The notes: a model not told the origin generated them from the letters alone. Shown: positions 53,635 through 62,146, counted from the stretch's first letter. The stretch: 64,000 nucleotides of DNA from UBA11403 sp963784615 (GCA_963784615.1 CAWASG010000001.1:1798001-1862000); one strand, 5' to 3'. Numbers and translations are program-made.

Positions 53635-54897
53635 ATGACGCAACTTATCGATCGTCGACAAAATGCTGGTAAGAAAAGCACGGTTAATCGGCAGCGATTT
53701 TTGCGTCGTTATGCAAAGCAAATTAAGCAAGCGGTGACCGATGCGACTGGCAAGCGTAAAATAACGGAAATTGCCAAGGGTGAACAAATCACGATTCCGG
53801 CCAAGGATATTGCTGAGCCGCGGTTTCATCGTGGTGAGGGCGGCAAGGTCGAACGCATTCTTCCAGGTAACGATGTCTTTAATGCAGGCGATCGCGTAAA
53901 ACGTCCTGATGGCGCTCAGGGTGATGGCGGTGGCAGTGAGGCGAGTAATCAAGGTGAAGGGGAGGATGATTTCGTCTTTCAAATCTCAAGAGAAGAGTTT
54001 TTAGAAATTTATTTTGAAGATTTGGAATTACCTGATTTAGTAAAAAAAGAATTGGCGAGTCTGCCGAATTTTAAAACGGTGCGTGCGGGCATCACCAGCA
54101 GCGGCACGCCAACGAATATCAACGTCCCTCGCTCCATGCGTCAAGCAACAGGGCGTCGTGTGGCGCTCTCATCTCCACGCAAACAAGAATTACGCGAAAC
54201 ACAAGCTGCACTGGATGCCTTGCTTGCAGCAGACAGCCCTGATGAAGCTGAGAAGCTTCGCTTGCAAGAGCGTATTACTTTCTTGCAAGGACGCATCAAC
54301 GCTATTCCCTTTATTGATACCTTTGATTTACGTTACAACAGTCGTGTACGCGTCAAAGTGCCCACAGCACAAGCCGTGATGTTTTGCGTGATGGACGTTT
54401 CAGGTTCGATGGATGAAGCGAAAAAAGACATCGCCAAACGCTTTTTTATTCTGTTGTATCTTTTTTTAACGCGAAATTACAAAAAAATTGATTTGGTTTT
54501 TATCCGCCATCACACGTCAGCCAAGGAAGTGAATGAGGAAGAGTTTTTCTACTCACGTGAAACCGGCGGGACGGTGGTATCGAGCGCACTCGAGTTGCTC
54601 TATGAGACGATTCAAAAGCGTTATAACCCTGCCGCGTGGAATATTTATGTTGCCCAGGCGTCTGATGGGGATAACTGGAATGCTGATTCGCCTTATTGCC
54701 TGGAGTTACTCGAAGACAAAATTATGCCGCTGCTGCAATATTTTGCTTATATCGAAATTATGCCGCGTCATCATCAAAGCCTGTGGGAAGTGTATCAAAC
54801 GATACATGACCAGCATGCTAATTTTGCGATGGAAAATATAGATACGGTGGCTGATATTTATCCAGTCTTTCATGAGTTATTTAAAAGGAAAGTCTGA
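53635..54897 (+). CDS. yeaH: DUF444 protein YeaH
   Basis: The 420 aa protein belongs to the VWA-like DUF444 family: an N-terminal basic QRFLRRYAKQIKQAV, a central VMFCVMDVSGSMDEAKKDIAKRF (MIDAS-like DxSxS) and the GGTVVSSALEL segment. It works with YeaG in stress response. GGGGG lies about 11 bp before the ATG. It is coupled to spoVR by an ATGA overlap. Confidence 0.93.
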   Translation: MTQLIDRRQNAGKKSTVNRQRFLRRYAKQIKQAVTDATGKRKITEIAKGEQITIPAKDIAEPRFHRGEGGKVERILPGNDVFNAGDRVKRPDGAQGDGGGSEASNQGEGEDDFVFQISREEFLEIYFEDLELPDLVKKELASLPNFKTVRAGITSSGTPTNINVPRSMRQATGRRVALSSPRKQELRETQAALDALLAADSPDEAEKLRLQERITFLQGRINAIPFIDTFDLRYNSRVRVKVPTAQAVMFCVMDVSGSMDEAKKDIAKRFFILLYLFLTRNYKKIDLVFIRHHTSAKEVNEEEFFYSRETGGTVVSSALELLYETIQKRYNPAAWNIYVAQASDGDNWNADSPYCLELLEDKIMPLLQYFAYIEIMPRHHQSLWEVYQTIHDQHANFAMENIDTVADIYPVFHELFKRKV

Positions 54898-56420
54898 TGA
54901 GAAAGAAAAAACCGCTGTCAACCACATCTGAATGGACGTTTGAATTACTCAACGACTACGATCGTGAGATAGGCCGTTTGGCCAAAGCATTTAAGCTGAG
55001 CACTTATCCCAATCAAATCGAAGTGATCACCGCTGAGCAAATGATGGATTGTTATGCCTCGGTTGGTATGCCGATTAATTACCATCACTGGTCTTATGGA
55101 AAGCATTTTATTGGTGTTGAGAAAAGCTATCAACGCGGCGAAATGGGGTTGGCTTATGAATTGGTGATTAATTCCAATCCCTGTATTGCGTATTTGATGG
55201 AAGAAAATACGATGGCGATGCAGGCCTTAGTAATCGCCCATGCCTGTTATGGCCATAATTCGTTTTTTAAAAATAATTATTTATTTAAAATGTGGACGTC
55301 CGCGGATGCAATTGTGGATTATTTAGTGTTTGCCCGGCGCTATATCAGTGAATGTGAAGAGCGATACGGCATCGATGAAGTTGAGTCTACGCTCGATGCT
55401 TGTCATGCCTTGATGAATTATGGTGTTGATCGTTACAAGCACCCGAGTAGCTTGTCATTGCAAGAAGAAAAAATTCGCCAGCAAAATCGCGAGATGTATT
55501 TGCAAACGCAGGTGAATGAATTATGGCGAACGATCCCGCAGGCCAAAGGGGCGTTAAAAGACATCGAGAAAAAGCGCTTTCCTGAAGAGCCGCAAGAAAA
55601 TCTGCTCTATTTTATCGAAAAAAATGCGCCACTTCTGCAACCTTGGCAACGGGAGATTGTGCGTATTGTCAGAAAAATGGCGCAGTATTTTTATCCTCAA
55701 GGACAAACCAAAGTGATGAATGAAGGGTGGGCAACCTTCTGGCATTATACGTTGATGAATGCGCTTTATGATGAGCGCTTGGTGACGGATGAGTTTATGC
55801 TGGAAATTTTGCAAAATCACACCAACGTCATTCGCCAACCGGCCTATAATAGCCCTCATTTCAGTGGCATCAACCCCTATACGCTGGGTTTTCATATGAT
55901 GCAAGACATCCGGCGTATTTGTGAAAATCCTACCGATGAAGACAAACAATGGTTCCCGCATTTGGCCAATACAGACTGGCTGACAAGCCTTGATGACGCC
56001 ATGCGTAATTACAAAGATGAAAGCTTTATCGCCCAGTTTTTATCACCGCATTTGATGCGCGAGTTAAAGCTGTTTCATATGGTTGATGATACTCAGAATC
56101 CTGAATTATGGATTCAATCGATTCACAACGACCAAGGCTACCAACACATCCGGGAAGCCTTATCCAGTCAATACAATTTAGGTAATCAAGAGCCCAATAT
56201 TCAAGTCTATTCGGTGGACATAGAAGGCGATCGCTCACTCACCCTTCATCATACACAACATAATCGCGTGCCACTGGGCGCATCGACGGCCGAGGTATTA
56301 AAGCATTTGTACACGTTATGGAAGTTTCCCGTCGTGCTTAAAACCGTTGATCTGCAACAAAAGGTTACCGCAGAATATCACTGCCCGCCGAAAGCAGAGG
56401 CAAGTGGCACGAAACCGTAG
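54897..56420 (+). CDS. ycgB: SpoVR family protein (YcgB)
   Basis: This 507 aa soluble protein has the SpoVR hallmarks EVITAEQMMDCYASVGMP, HWSYGKHF and NEGWATFWHY. Its role is unclear but it is nearly always with YeaG and YeaH. The stop codon TAG is inside the left end of a palindromic repeat (GTAGGTTGGG). Confidence 0.93.
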   Translation: MRKKKPLSTTSEWTFELLNDYDREIGRLAKAFKLSTYPNQIEVITAEQMMDCYASVGMPINYHHWSYGKHFIGVEKSYQRGEMGLAYELVINSNPCIAYLMEENTMAMQALVIAHACYGHNSFFKNNYLFKMWTSADAIVDYLVFARRYISECEERYGIDEVESTLDACHALMNYGVDRYKHPSSLSLQEEKIRQQNREMYLQTQVNELWRTIPQAKGALKDIEKKRFPEEPQENLLYFIEKNAPLLQPWQREIVRIVRKMAQYFYPQGQTKVMNEGWATFWHYTLMNALYDERLVTDEFMLEILQNHTNVIRQPAYNSPHFSGINPYTLGFHMMQDIRRICENPTDEDKQWFPHLANTDWLTSLDDAMRNYKDESFIAQFLSPHLMRELKLFHMVDDTQNPELWIQSIHNDQGYQHIREALSSQYNLGNQEPNIQVYSVDIEGDRSLTLHHTQHNRVPLGASTAEVLKHLYTLWKFPVVLKTVDLQQKVTAEYHCPPKAEASGTKP

Positions 56421-56453
56421 GTTGGGTTGAGGCTAGGAACCTCAGCCCAACCC
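56417..56453. repeat. Short palindromic repeat overlapping the spoVR stop
   Basis: GTAGGTTGGGTTGAGGCT and a degenerate right arm (AGCCCAACCCAC) form a shorter hairpin. The TAG is used as the spoVR stop. Confidence 0.8.
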
Positions 56454-56463
56454 ACGGCGTTCA

Positions 56464-56492
56464 TTGACAAAAGTCGCACATCGTTCTAATAT
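56464..56492 (+). promoter_or_regulatory. Predicted promoter of the toxin-antitoxin pair
   Basis: Perfect TTGACA (56464-56469), 17 bp spacer, then TAATAT (56487-56492). The expected RNA start falls at about the toxin ATG (56500), suggesting a leaderless message. Confidence 0.55.
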
Positions 56493-56499
56493 GTTAAAT

Positions 56500-56796
56500 A
56501 TGACAATAAAAAAAATACATTATGAATTTTCAGCTGATAAAAATCGCACTTTAATACAGGAGCGAGGTGTTAGCTTTGAAGATGTTATATCGGCATTAGA
56601 TAACGAGAAATTGCTTGATATTCTCAAGCACCATAATGATTTGAAGTATCCAAATCAAATGATCTATGTCATTAATCTTAATGGATACATATATTTAGTG
56701 CCATTTGTAAGAAAAAATGAGCACGTCATTTTTCTCAAAACTATTTTTCCAAGCCGAAAACTGACCAAAATATATTTAAGTGATAGGGGTGTGTGA
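56500..56796 (+). CDS. BrnT-like toxin of a type II toxin-antitoxin system
   Basis: From ATG 56500 the protein has 98 aa; the frame is open further upstream, through the predicted promoter. The pattern YEFSADKNRTLIQERGVSFE, then a YPNQMIYVI strand and IFLKTIFPSRKLTKIYL, is that of BrnT/DUF4258-like ribonuclease toxins. The antitoxin gene follows with TGATG overlap. Toxin before antitoxin is usual for this family. Confidence 0.78.
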   Translation: MTIKKIHYEFSADKNRTLIQERGVSFEDVISALDNEKLLDILKHHNDLKYPNQMIYVINLNGYIYLVPFVRKNEHVIFLKTIFPSRKLTKIYLSDRGV

Positions 56797-57092
56797 TGAA
56801 AAAAATACAAGACGTGTTTAATGTTCAACTTGATCAAGAAGAGAAAGAACTTTTGGAGTCGGTTGAGCGTGGTGAATGGCAAACGGTAAAAACAGTTGAA
56901 GAAGAAATGGCTCTTTCTAAGGAAGCTGCAGCAAATTTTCATCGTAAAGATGAGCGTATAACGCTTCGTCTCTCGAGTGGCGATCTTGATCGTTTAAAAC
57001 AAAAAGCGGCTTATAAAGGCCTGCCTTATCAAACATTTATCGCTAGCGTGTTACATGAGTACGCGGCAGGACACTTTAAAGAAGTAGCTTAG
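56796..57092 (+). CDS. Antitoxin of the BrnT-like pair
   Basis: The 98 aa protein has a ribbon-helix-helix-like C-terminus (DERITLRLSSGDLDRLKQKA then GLPYQTFIASVLHEYAAG), as in CopG/BrnA antitoxins, and an acidic N-terminus that could bind the toxin. AGGGG is 7 bp before the ATG. Confidence 0.78.
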   Translation: MKKIQDVFNVQLDQEEKELLESVERGEWQTVKTVEEEMALSKEAAANFHRKDERITLRLSSGDLDRLKQKAAYKGLPYQTFIASVLHEYAAGHFKEVA

Positions 57093-57144
57093 GGCCATTT
57101 AATCTTAGCCCGCATGAACTGTTTTTTTCAATCCATACGGGCTG

Positions 57145-57264
57145 ATGATTCACTGTTGTGGTGTAGACGTTGGCAAATCAGCTGGCAAAGACATTTTTGC
57201 AGCAGCCGTTGCCAAATCCGATAGCCTTTGTGGGTTTCTTCCCGTTTTTTCGGTTGAAAAGAAC
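57145..57264 (+). pseudogene. Possible remnant of an IS110-family transposase N-terminus
   Basis: From ATG 57145 the translation reads MIHCCGVDVGKSAGKDIF..., like the DEDD-type start (GIDVxKxxF) of IS110 transposases. The frame then loses family likeness and runs into the 3' end of the SPFH gene. Only about 25 residues support the call. Confidence 0.3.
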
Positions 57265-57265
57265 G

Positions 57266-58825
57266 TCAGGCCATCAGGGTTTCTCGTAAGCTTTGTTGTA
57301 TTTCTGCTGTAATCACTCTTGCTTGTCCTGCGTTGGCATCAATTTGTGCAATGGCTGCTTTATTCTCAGCGATTCGTCGATTGGCCTCGGCGGTTGATTG
57401 TTGTGTTCCCAGTTGGCGGATGGTCTCATGATAGACGCCATCAGCAGGAAGAATTTTGGTAATTTGTAAATCAGAAATACGCAGCCCCCAATCTTTCGCT
57501 TTTTCATCTAGCGCATTAACCAAGTCATCATGAATTTGGCTCAACTTTTCGGTTCTTTTTGAGCTATGATGCGCTTCATCAGTATGAAGAGATGGTGCTA
57601 TATCCGCCGAACTAAAGCGACTAAGAATAGTACGTAGAGTACCATCAGCGAAAGTCTTCAAAAAGTTAATAATAGAAGAGATACCTAGTCCCACGGTTTT
57701 CAGTGGTTCCTCTACTCGATAAACCAACATTGATTCTGCTTGCATCTCGATTTGATCACTACACATCACGGTCAATGGCGGTAATACAACACCTTGAGGG
57801 CTTGTTGTAATTATGGCATTAAAAAAATTGCCCTCTTCTTGTTTTATTTCATGTTTACCCGGCCCTTTAGTGATAACACCTATCTGCGTATTGATAACGG
57901 CGACTTGGCCTTCTTTAACCGTAATGATTTTATAAGCACCTAAATCCACCACATCATTTTGAATCGATACTTTTTTAACAAAAATATGATCCGCGGGCAA
58001 AACATGTCTTCCGGGTTCGAGTAAACAAAATATCCCCTTTTGGTAGGACTCACCTAATTCGCCATTACGGATGGTCACATAACGTTTATTGCCCAGTCTA
58101 AAATCGTCATGACCAATATGTTGTAAGCCGTTAGTTTGATCAAATGTTTCATTATCATAGGTCTTGATTTCATGAATGCCAGGATGCAATTCTACAAAAT
58201 TTCCTGCGGCATCTGTTTTGACACCTAAATAACCCTCTTTAATTCTCACTAGCTTGATAGGGCCAAAATCGATGTAATCATCAGCGATATTTTTAACACC
58301 ATTCAAAACCTCTCCAGCAGCGATATTGATCTCATGCACGCCTTGATCCAACCGGATAAGCCGGCTGTTTGCATCCGTTTTGTATCCTATTTGATCGCCT
58401 CGGACTCGGACGATTCGTAGAGATCCAAAATGACTATCGGGATTTGTAATGGGTTGAATATCTGTCGCTGGATTAAAGCGTTCATTATTCGAAACATCAA
58501 TGATATGAATGCCAGGATTTAGTCTTATAAGCGTGCCGTTTGAATTTGTTTTATAAGCGATTTGATTCGCATCAACACGAACTCTTTTAAATGGGCCAAA
58601 ATCGATATAATCTAACGATTTGTTAAAAATTTCGCCAAATGTATCGAAAGGGTAAGGACGAAAATGAAGTCCTTCTTCAATCAGCTCGGTAGTTCCATCG
58701 TTAGACTGAACCAAACATAACTCATCCGATTGAACCCGCCGGATGCTTTTTGCTAAAGCAAGCCAACCAATAACCGGGATAGCCAAATATACAGCTCCCA
58801 ATACATATTTAAAAAAGCTATTCAT
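57266..58825 (-). CDS. SPFH/band-7 protein with vault-like tandem repeats
   Basis: The 519 aa protein has one N-terminal membrane segment (about 5-27) and then about six tandem repeats, starting near residues 31, 82, 139, 193, 250 and 301. Each is roughly 50-57 aa of the form V-R-V-x-x-x-Q-I-x-Y-K-T...L-x-P-G-x-H-x-I. An SPFH/band-7 domain (about 340-470) and a C-terminal Ala/Gln-rich coiled coil (about 470-519) follow. This order resembles major vault protein (repeats, shoulder, cap helix). It may scaffold membrane microdomains. The homology is inferred. Confidence 0.75.
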   Translation of the reverse strand: MNSFFKYVLGAVYLAIPVIGWLALAKSIRRVQSDELCLVQSNDGTTELIEEGLHFRPYPFDTFGEIFNKSLDYIDFGPFKRVRVDANQIAYKTNSNGTLIRLNPGIHIIDVSNNERFNPATDIQPITNPDSHFGSLRIVRVRGDQIGYKTDANSRLIRLDQGVHEINIAAGEVLNGVKNIADDYIDFGPIKLVRIKEGYLGVKTDAAGNFVELHPGIHEIKTYDNETFDQTNGLQHIGHDDFRLGNKRYVTIRNGELGESYQKGIFCLLEPGRHVLPADHIFVKKVSIQNDVVDLGAYKIITVKEGQVAVINTQIGVITKGPGKHEIKQEEGNFFNAIITTSPQGVVLPPLTVMCSDQIEMQAESMLVYRVEEPLKTVGLGISSIINFLKTFADGTLRTILSRFSSADIAPSLHTDEAHHSSKRTEKLSQIHDDLVNALDEKAKDWGLRISDLQITKILPADGVYHETIRQLGTQQSTAEANRRIAENKAAIAQIDANAGQARVITAEIQQSLRETLMA

Positions 58826-58923
58826 AAGATTTCCTTAGTGAGTGAAGTGTTTTACCATTGAGATTATACGGGGCGGATTATTAATGAATTATTAAGTGAT
58901 CTGTAATTACTGACCGCACAGGG

Positions 58924-59046
58924 ATGTGGATGATGAGCGCAAACAGCCCCCTAATCACAACCAAAAATCAAAAAAAATGGCGTATACTTACAACCATCGC
59001 CAGTACAAGTGAGAATAAGGCAAAGTTACTTAGAATTTGTCAATGA
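58924..59046 (+). CDS. Possible 40-residue small protein upstream of the GNAT gene
   Basis: An open frame from ATG 58924 ends at 59046 (MWMMSANSPLITTKN...LLRICQ). It has a modest AGGG before the start and is basic. No family is recognised. It may be a leader peptide or chance. Confidence 0.2.
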   Translation: MWMMSANSPLITTKNQKKWRILTTIASTSENKAKLLRICQ

Positions 59047-59073
59047 AACGCTACTAGGTGAGCGAGGCGCGTG

Positions 59074-60060
59074 ATGAAAAAAAACAAGATAGAGGTAAGC
59101 CCCTTTGACGCTCGCGGGCCTGATATTTATCAGGGTGAAGACCTGCGCATCCAACAAGCTTTAGGGTGTCATCTTAAAACAAAATTGGTGCATGACATCG
59201 ATGCTCTAGCGAAATGTTGGGAGGGGAGAAAAAGAAATTATCTTCCTGCGAATACAGGTCCGTTGGCGAAAGACTGGTCCCGTGAGGCATTGGTGAAAGC
59301 CATGGAGGCCAATTTAAATGTGCATATGACCTATTTTGCACAATACCTTCCTCAAGTTGAACTCATCCGGGTTCCTGGATATACCATCGTGAACTCGGGC
59401 TTATGGGATGACACGTTTAATTATGTCGTTGATGCGGATTTTTCCTCAGCCGAGGCGGACAAGAAAATAGCCGAAATAACCGATTACTTCGCAGAGAAAA
59501 ACATTCCCTTCTCATGGTGGGTAAGTCCACATGATAAACCAGACGATTTGCCAAGCCATTTAGAAAAGCAGGGTTACGTGAACACCGAAAATAACTGTGC
59601 CATGTATTTTGATTTGGATGCGTGGGATGGGCAGATCTCCTTACCGCCCTCACTTGAAATTAGACGCGCGACGGATGAAACCACATTGCGAGACTTTGCA
59701 TTGGTATTGGCCAATGATGAAGCCGCGTTTGCACAGTATTTTTCCTGGGTCGCGTCGATATTAACCAACGAGGATCCCATCGAATATTATGTGGGTTATG
59801 TGGATGGCAAGCCGGTTGTTCGCGGTTTATCCTGCTATTCTGCCCAAGTGGCGGGGCTGCATTGGCTCTCAACGGTTCCTGCCGAGCGCAAGAAAGGCTA
59901 TGGTGCGGCCATGCAGCAACACCGATTAAAACGCGCAAAAGAATTGGGTTATCATATCGCTGTTTTGCAAGCATCTGATGAAGGGTATGCTTTGTACCGG
60001 CGCTTAGGGTATCAAGAGTGTGGGTATTTTCGCGAGTTTAAATTAAGTTCTCGTGTCTAA
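59074..60060 (+). CDS. GNAT family N-acetyltransferase
   Basis: From ATG 59074 the protein has 328 aa. The C-terminal half is a GNAT domain: a VGYVDGKPVVRGLSCY strand, then the acetyl-CoA loop LSTVPAERKKGYGAAMQQH and YALYRRLGYQECGYF. The N-terminal ~130 residues are of unknown fold. GAGG lies just before the start. The substrate is unknown. Confidence 0.82.
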   Translation: MKKNKIEVSPFDARGPDIYQGEDLRIQQALGCHLKTKLVHDIDALAKCWEGRKRNYLPANTGPLAKDWSREALVKAMEANLNVHMTYFAQYLPQVELIRVPGYTIVNSGLWDDTFNYVVDADFSSAEADKKIAEITDYFAEKNIPFSWWVSPHDKPDDLPSHLEKQGYVNTENNCAMYFDLDAWDGQISLPPSLEIRRATDETTLRDFALVLANDEAAFAQYFSWVASILTNEDPIEYYVGYVDGKPVVRGLSCYSAQVAGLHWLSTVPAERKKGYGAAMQQHRLKRAKELGYHIAVLQASDEGYALYRRLGYQECGYFREFKLSSRV

Positions 60061-60073
60061 ACTAGTACTTCAT

Positions 60074-60267
60074 CCATTTAGTTTTGACCGGTTGATATAG
60101 GCAGATTAACACTATTTTGAACAGCGTCGTTGCGAGCGAAGCGCGGCAATCCAGAGTTCAGAGCACGGTACTCTGGATTGCTTCGTGCCTCGCAACGACG
60201 CCACCTGCAAGTTCATCGTTACTGCTTATATTGAAGCTACTGGCGTGAACCGGTCAAAACTAAATGG
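60074..60267. repeat. 194 bp nested inverted-repeat element
   Basis: The outer 20 bp arms are perfect: CCATTTAGTTTTGACCGGTT and AACCGGTCAAAACTAAATGG. An inner pair, CGTCGTTGCGAGCGAAGCG... and ...TTCGTGCCTCGCAACGACG (60125-60200), is of the RPE-like CGTCGTTGCGAG family. The outer end plus flank (CCGTTTCCATTTAGTTTTGA) resembles the element at 39474-39631. Confidence 0.9.
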
Positions 60268-60339
60268 AAACGGTAATAGTAATGACCATTACTAAGTTAT
60301 TTTGAATTTATGTCAATATCCTGACGTATAATCAGGACC

Positions 60340-60446
60340 GTAGTCTGGGTGCCGCCCGCTCAATATTATAATTACACACGAAACTTGGTGCGGCAACCGG
60401 GTTGGGTATGATGCGGCGTTAAGGAATCAACACCGTATTCAATGTT
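60340..60446. repeat. 107 bp direct repeat, copy 1 (3' of AAA/DUF234 gene)
   Basis: It starts GTAGTCTGGGTGCCGCCCGC and includes GCGGCAACCGGGTTGGGTAT and TTAAGGAATCAACACCGTAT. The second copy starts exactly 1,700 bp downstream with about 12 differences and no indels. Both lie just 3' of a - strand gene in the same orientation. Confidence 0.92.
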
Positions 60447-60484
60447 GACGGGGCACTAGCCACCCGGCTGCCTCGCCGTTGAAA

Positions 60485-61921
60485 TCATGAAACCATCGCG
60501 CCTAAATCAATAATCTTAGTAAAATAATTCGCATCCACGATGGCATCGCTGACTTCATTCGCATGAATAAGGACGGGGAAGCAGGAAAAGTGCTTGGGTA
60601 GGCTTAAGCAATCTATTTTTTGCTGAACTTCATCGATAACCTCTGTTTTAATCGCATTTCTGGAAAATTTGACTTCACATACGAACAAATTATGAAAACG
60701 AGTTTGAATTAAATAGTCAATTTGACATCCTGCATGTTGTTTTGTATGTGTTTGAAAGTAGGCGCCGTCATTGACGATGTCATTAGCCGATAAGCCCAAT
60801 TGCTCCCATATCAAGGCGCGATTACTTAAGACTAAATTTTCAAATTGTAGCCCCATGATGGTGGACCATTCGGGCAATGTACTGAATGAATGTTGTTGAT
60901 ATAGGCCACGTTCAATTTTATTTTTTTGTTGATCAATATAGCGTAAATAAAACCGTAAATAGTTATCACTTAATCGATATCGGCTTAATTTAGTTGGTGT
61001 GCCGGTTTTGAATGACCACGCATAGTCTCGGCTGATAAACCCGGCTTCGACTAAATTGCTTAAGCACTCGCTTACCACGCCTCCTGAAACAATGCCTAAC
61101 TCATTGCAGATGGTCCCCATGTCTGCAGAACCATTCACCAAGGTTGAAACAATGTGCTTATAATAAGCCGAGCGCTTATCAAATAAGTCATGAAAAATCG
61201 TATCAAATTCTCGAAAGAGTAAGCCGCCACTTTCAAAGCACAGTTGCTGAATATTGCTCTCTACCGAGAGATGAGGATTGATGCTTTCAAGGTATAAAGG
61301 AACGCCACCGGTAATCGCCAGTAATTTTAATTGATCATAAGCACTGACGCGGGCATGATATTTCCCCCAAAACTGTGCGCAAACGGACAATGGCAGTTCT
61401 TTTAATGTCATCACATAATGAATCCGGCCGACAAAAGCAGTTGAGGCCAAGAGATTTTCTTCAATCCATGATGAAACGGATCCGCAGAGAATCAGCATGA
61501 GATTTGGGTTTTTCTTAAACCCCTCATCCCAGGTGTTCTTCAATTTCCCTAAAAAAGCTGGATCGCCTGCGGCCATCCAGGCGATCTCGTCCAATAGAAT
61601 AACGACTTTTCCTTTTTGCGTGCGACTGGATAACAACTCAAATAACTCAGACCATTCATCGGCTTTTAGGTTGGGTAGGTCAGGATAATATCGGTTGAGG
61701 CGACGCGAGAAATCATCCCGTTGAGTTTGCGCGGTTACCTCTGGTTCTGGAGGAAGGCCGCTAAAACGATAAAACGTTTTTCCGCTGGAAAATTCCTCAA
61801 TCAAGCGACTTTTTCCAATGCGCCGGCGTCCTTTGATGACAACAAAACAACTTTTTCCTTTGGAGAATAAGGAATTTAAGGTGGCTAGTTCTTGCGTTCG
61901 TCCAATAAAGGGTTGTGACAT
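60485..61921 (-). CDS. AAA ATPase with DUF234 nuclease-like C-terminus
   Basis: The 478 aa protein (from ATG 61921, MSQPFIGRTQ) has Walker A GRRRIGKS (31-38), Walker B VVILLDE (106-112), a winged-helix region (about 264-300) and a C-terminal PD-(D/E)xK-like domain with D402 and E416xK418 (LFVCEVKFS). This is the archaeal-type ATPase_2/DUF234 family. The frame continues to a TTG at 61945 and ATG 61933, but those overlap the operator. It is framed by two direct repeats and is controlled by a striking palindromic promoter. Role unknown; it may be a defence or mobile-element protein. Confidence 0.82.
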   Translation of the reverse strand: MSQPFIGRTQELATLNSLFSKGKSCFVVIKGRRRIGKSRLIEEFSSGKTFYRFSGLPPEPEVTAQTQRDDFSRRLNRYYPDLPNLKADEWSELFELLSSRTQKGKVVILLDEIAWMAAGDPAFLGKLKNTWDEGFKKNPNLMLILCGSVSSWIEENLLASTAFVGRIHYVMTLKELPLSVCAQFWGKYHARVSAYDQLKLLAITGGVPLYLESINPHLSVESNIQQLCFESGGLLFREFDTIFHDLFDKRSAYYKHIVSTLVNGSADMGTICNELGIVSGGVVSECLSNLVEAGFISRDYAWSFKTGTPTKLSRYRLSDNYLRFYLRYIDQQKNKIERGLYQQHSFSTLPEWSTIMGLQFENLVLSNRALIWEQLGLSANDIVNDGAYFQTHTKQHAGCQIDYLIQTRFHNLFVCEVKFSRNAIKTEVIDEVQQKIDCLSLPKHFSCFPVLIHANEVSDAIVDANYFTKIIDLGAMVS

Positions 61922-61935
61922 CGTTGATCCCATTT

Positions 61936-62026
61936 TTTGCGGCAAAATAAATTATACATAATTTGTCGCAAAAAATACAAGGCACATGTTTTGCGACAAA
62001 TTATATTTTTAGTGATTTGCCGCAAA
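61936..62026 (-). promoter_or_regulatory. Promoter with four phased TTTGCSRCAAA palindromes
   Basis: Four 11 bp sites (61936-61946, 61962-61972, 61990-62000, 62016-62026) have centres 26, 28 and 26 bp apart. Sites 1 and 4, and 2 and 3, are reverse complements, so the whole array is itself symmetric about 61981. Read on the - strand, a TATAAT lies at 61956-61951 with TTGTAT 18 bp upstream. A dimeric or cooperative repressor is suggested, perhaps the ATPase itself. Confidence 0.8.
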
Positions 62027-62039
62027 GTAATCCCACGCC

Positions 62040-62146
62040 GTAGCCTGTGTGCCGCCCGCTCAACATTACAGTTACACACGAAACTAGGCGCGGCAACCGG
62101 GCTGGGTGTAATGCGGCATTAAGGAATCAACACCGTATTCGATGTT
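62040..62146. repeat. 107 bp direct repeat, copy 2 (3' of thaumatin-like gene)
   Basis: This is the second copy of the 107 bp repeat. Here it is the left part of a longer inverted structure: GTAGCCTGTGTGCCGC (62040-62055) pairs with GCGGCACCCAGGCTAC (62217-62232), and CGGCAACCGGG pairs with CCCGGTTGCCG inside. Confidence 0.92.
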
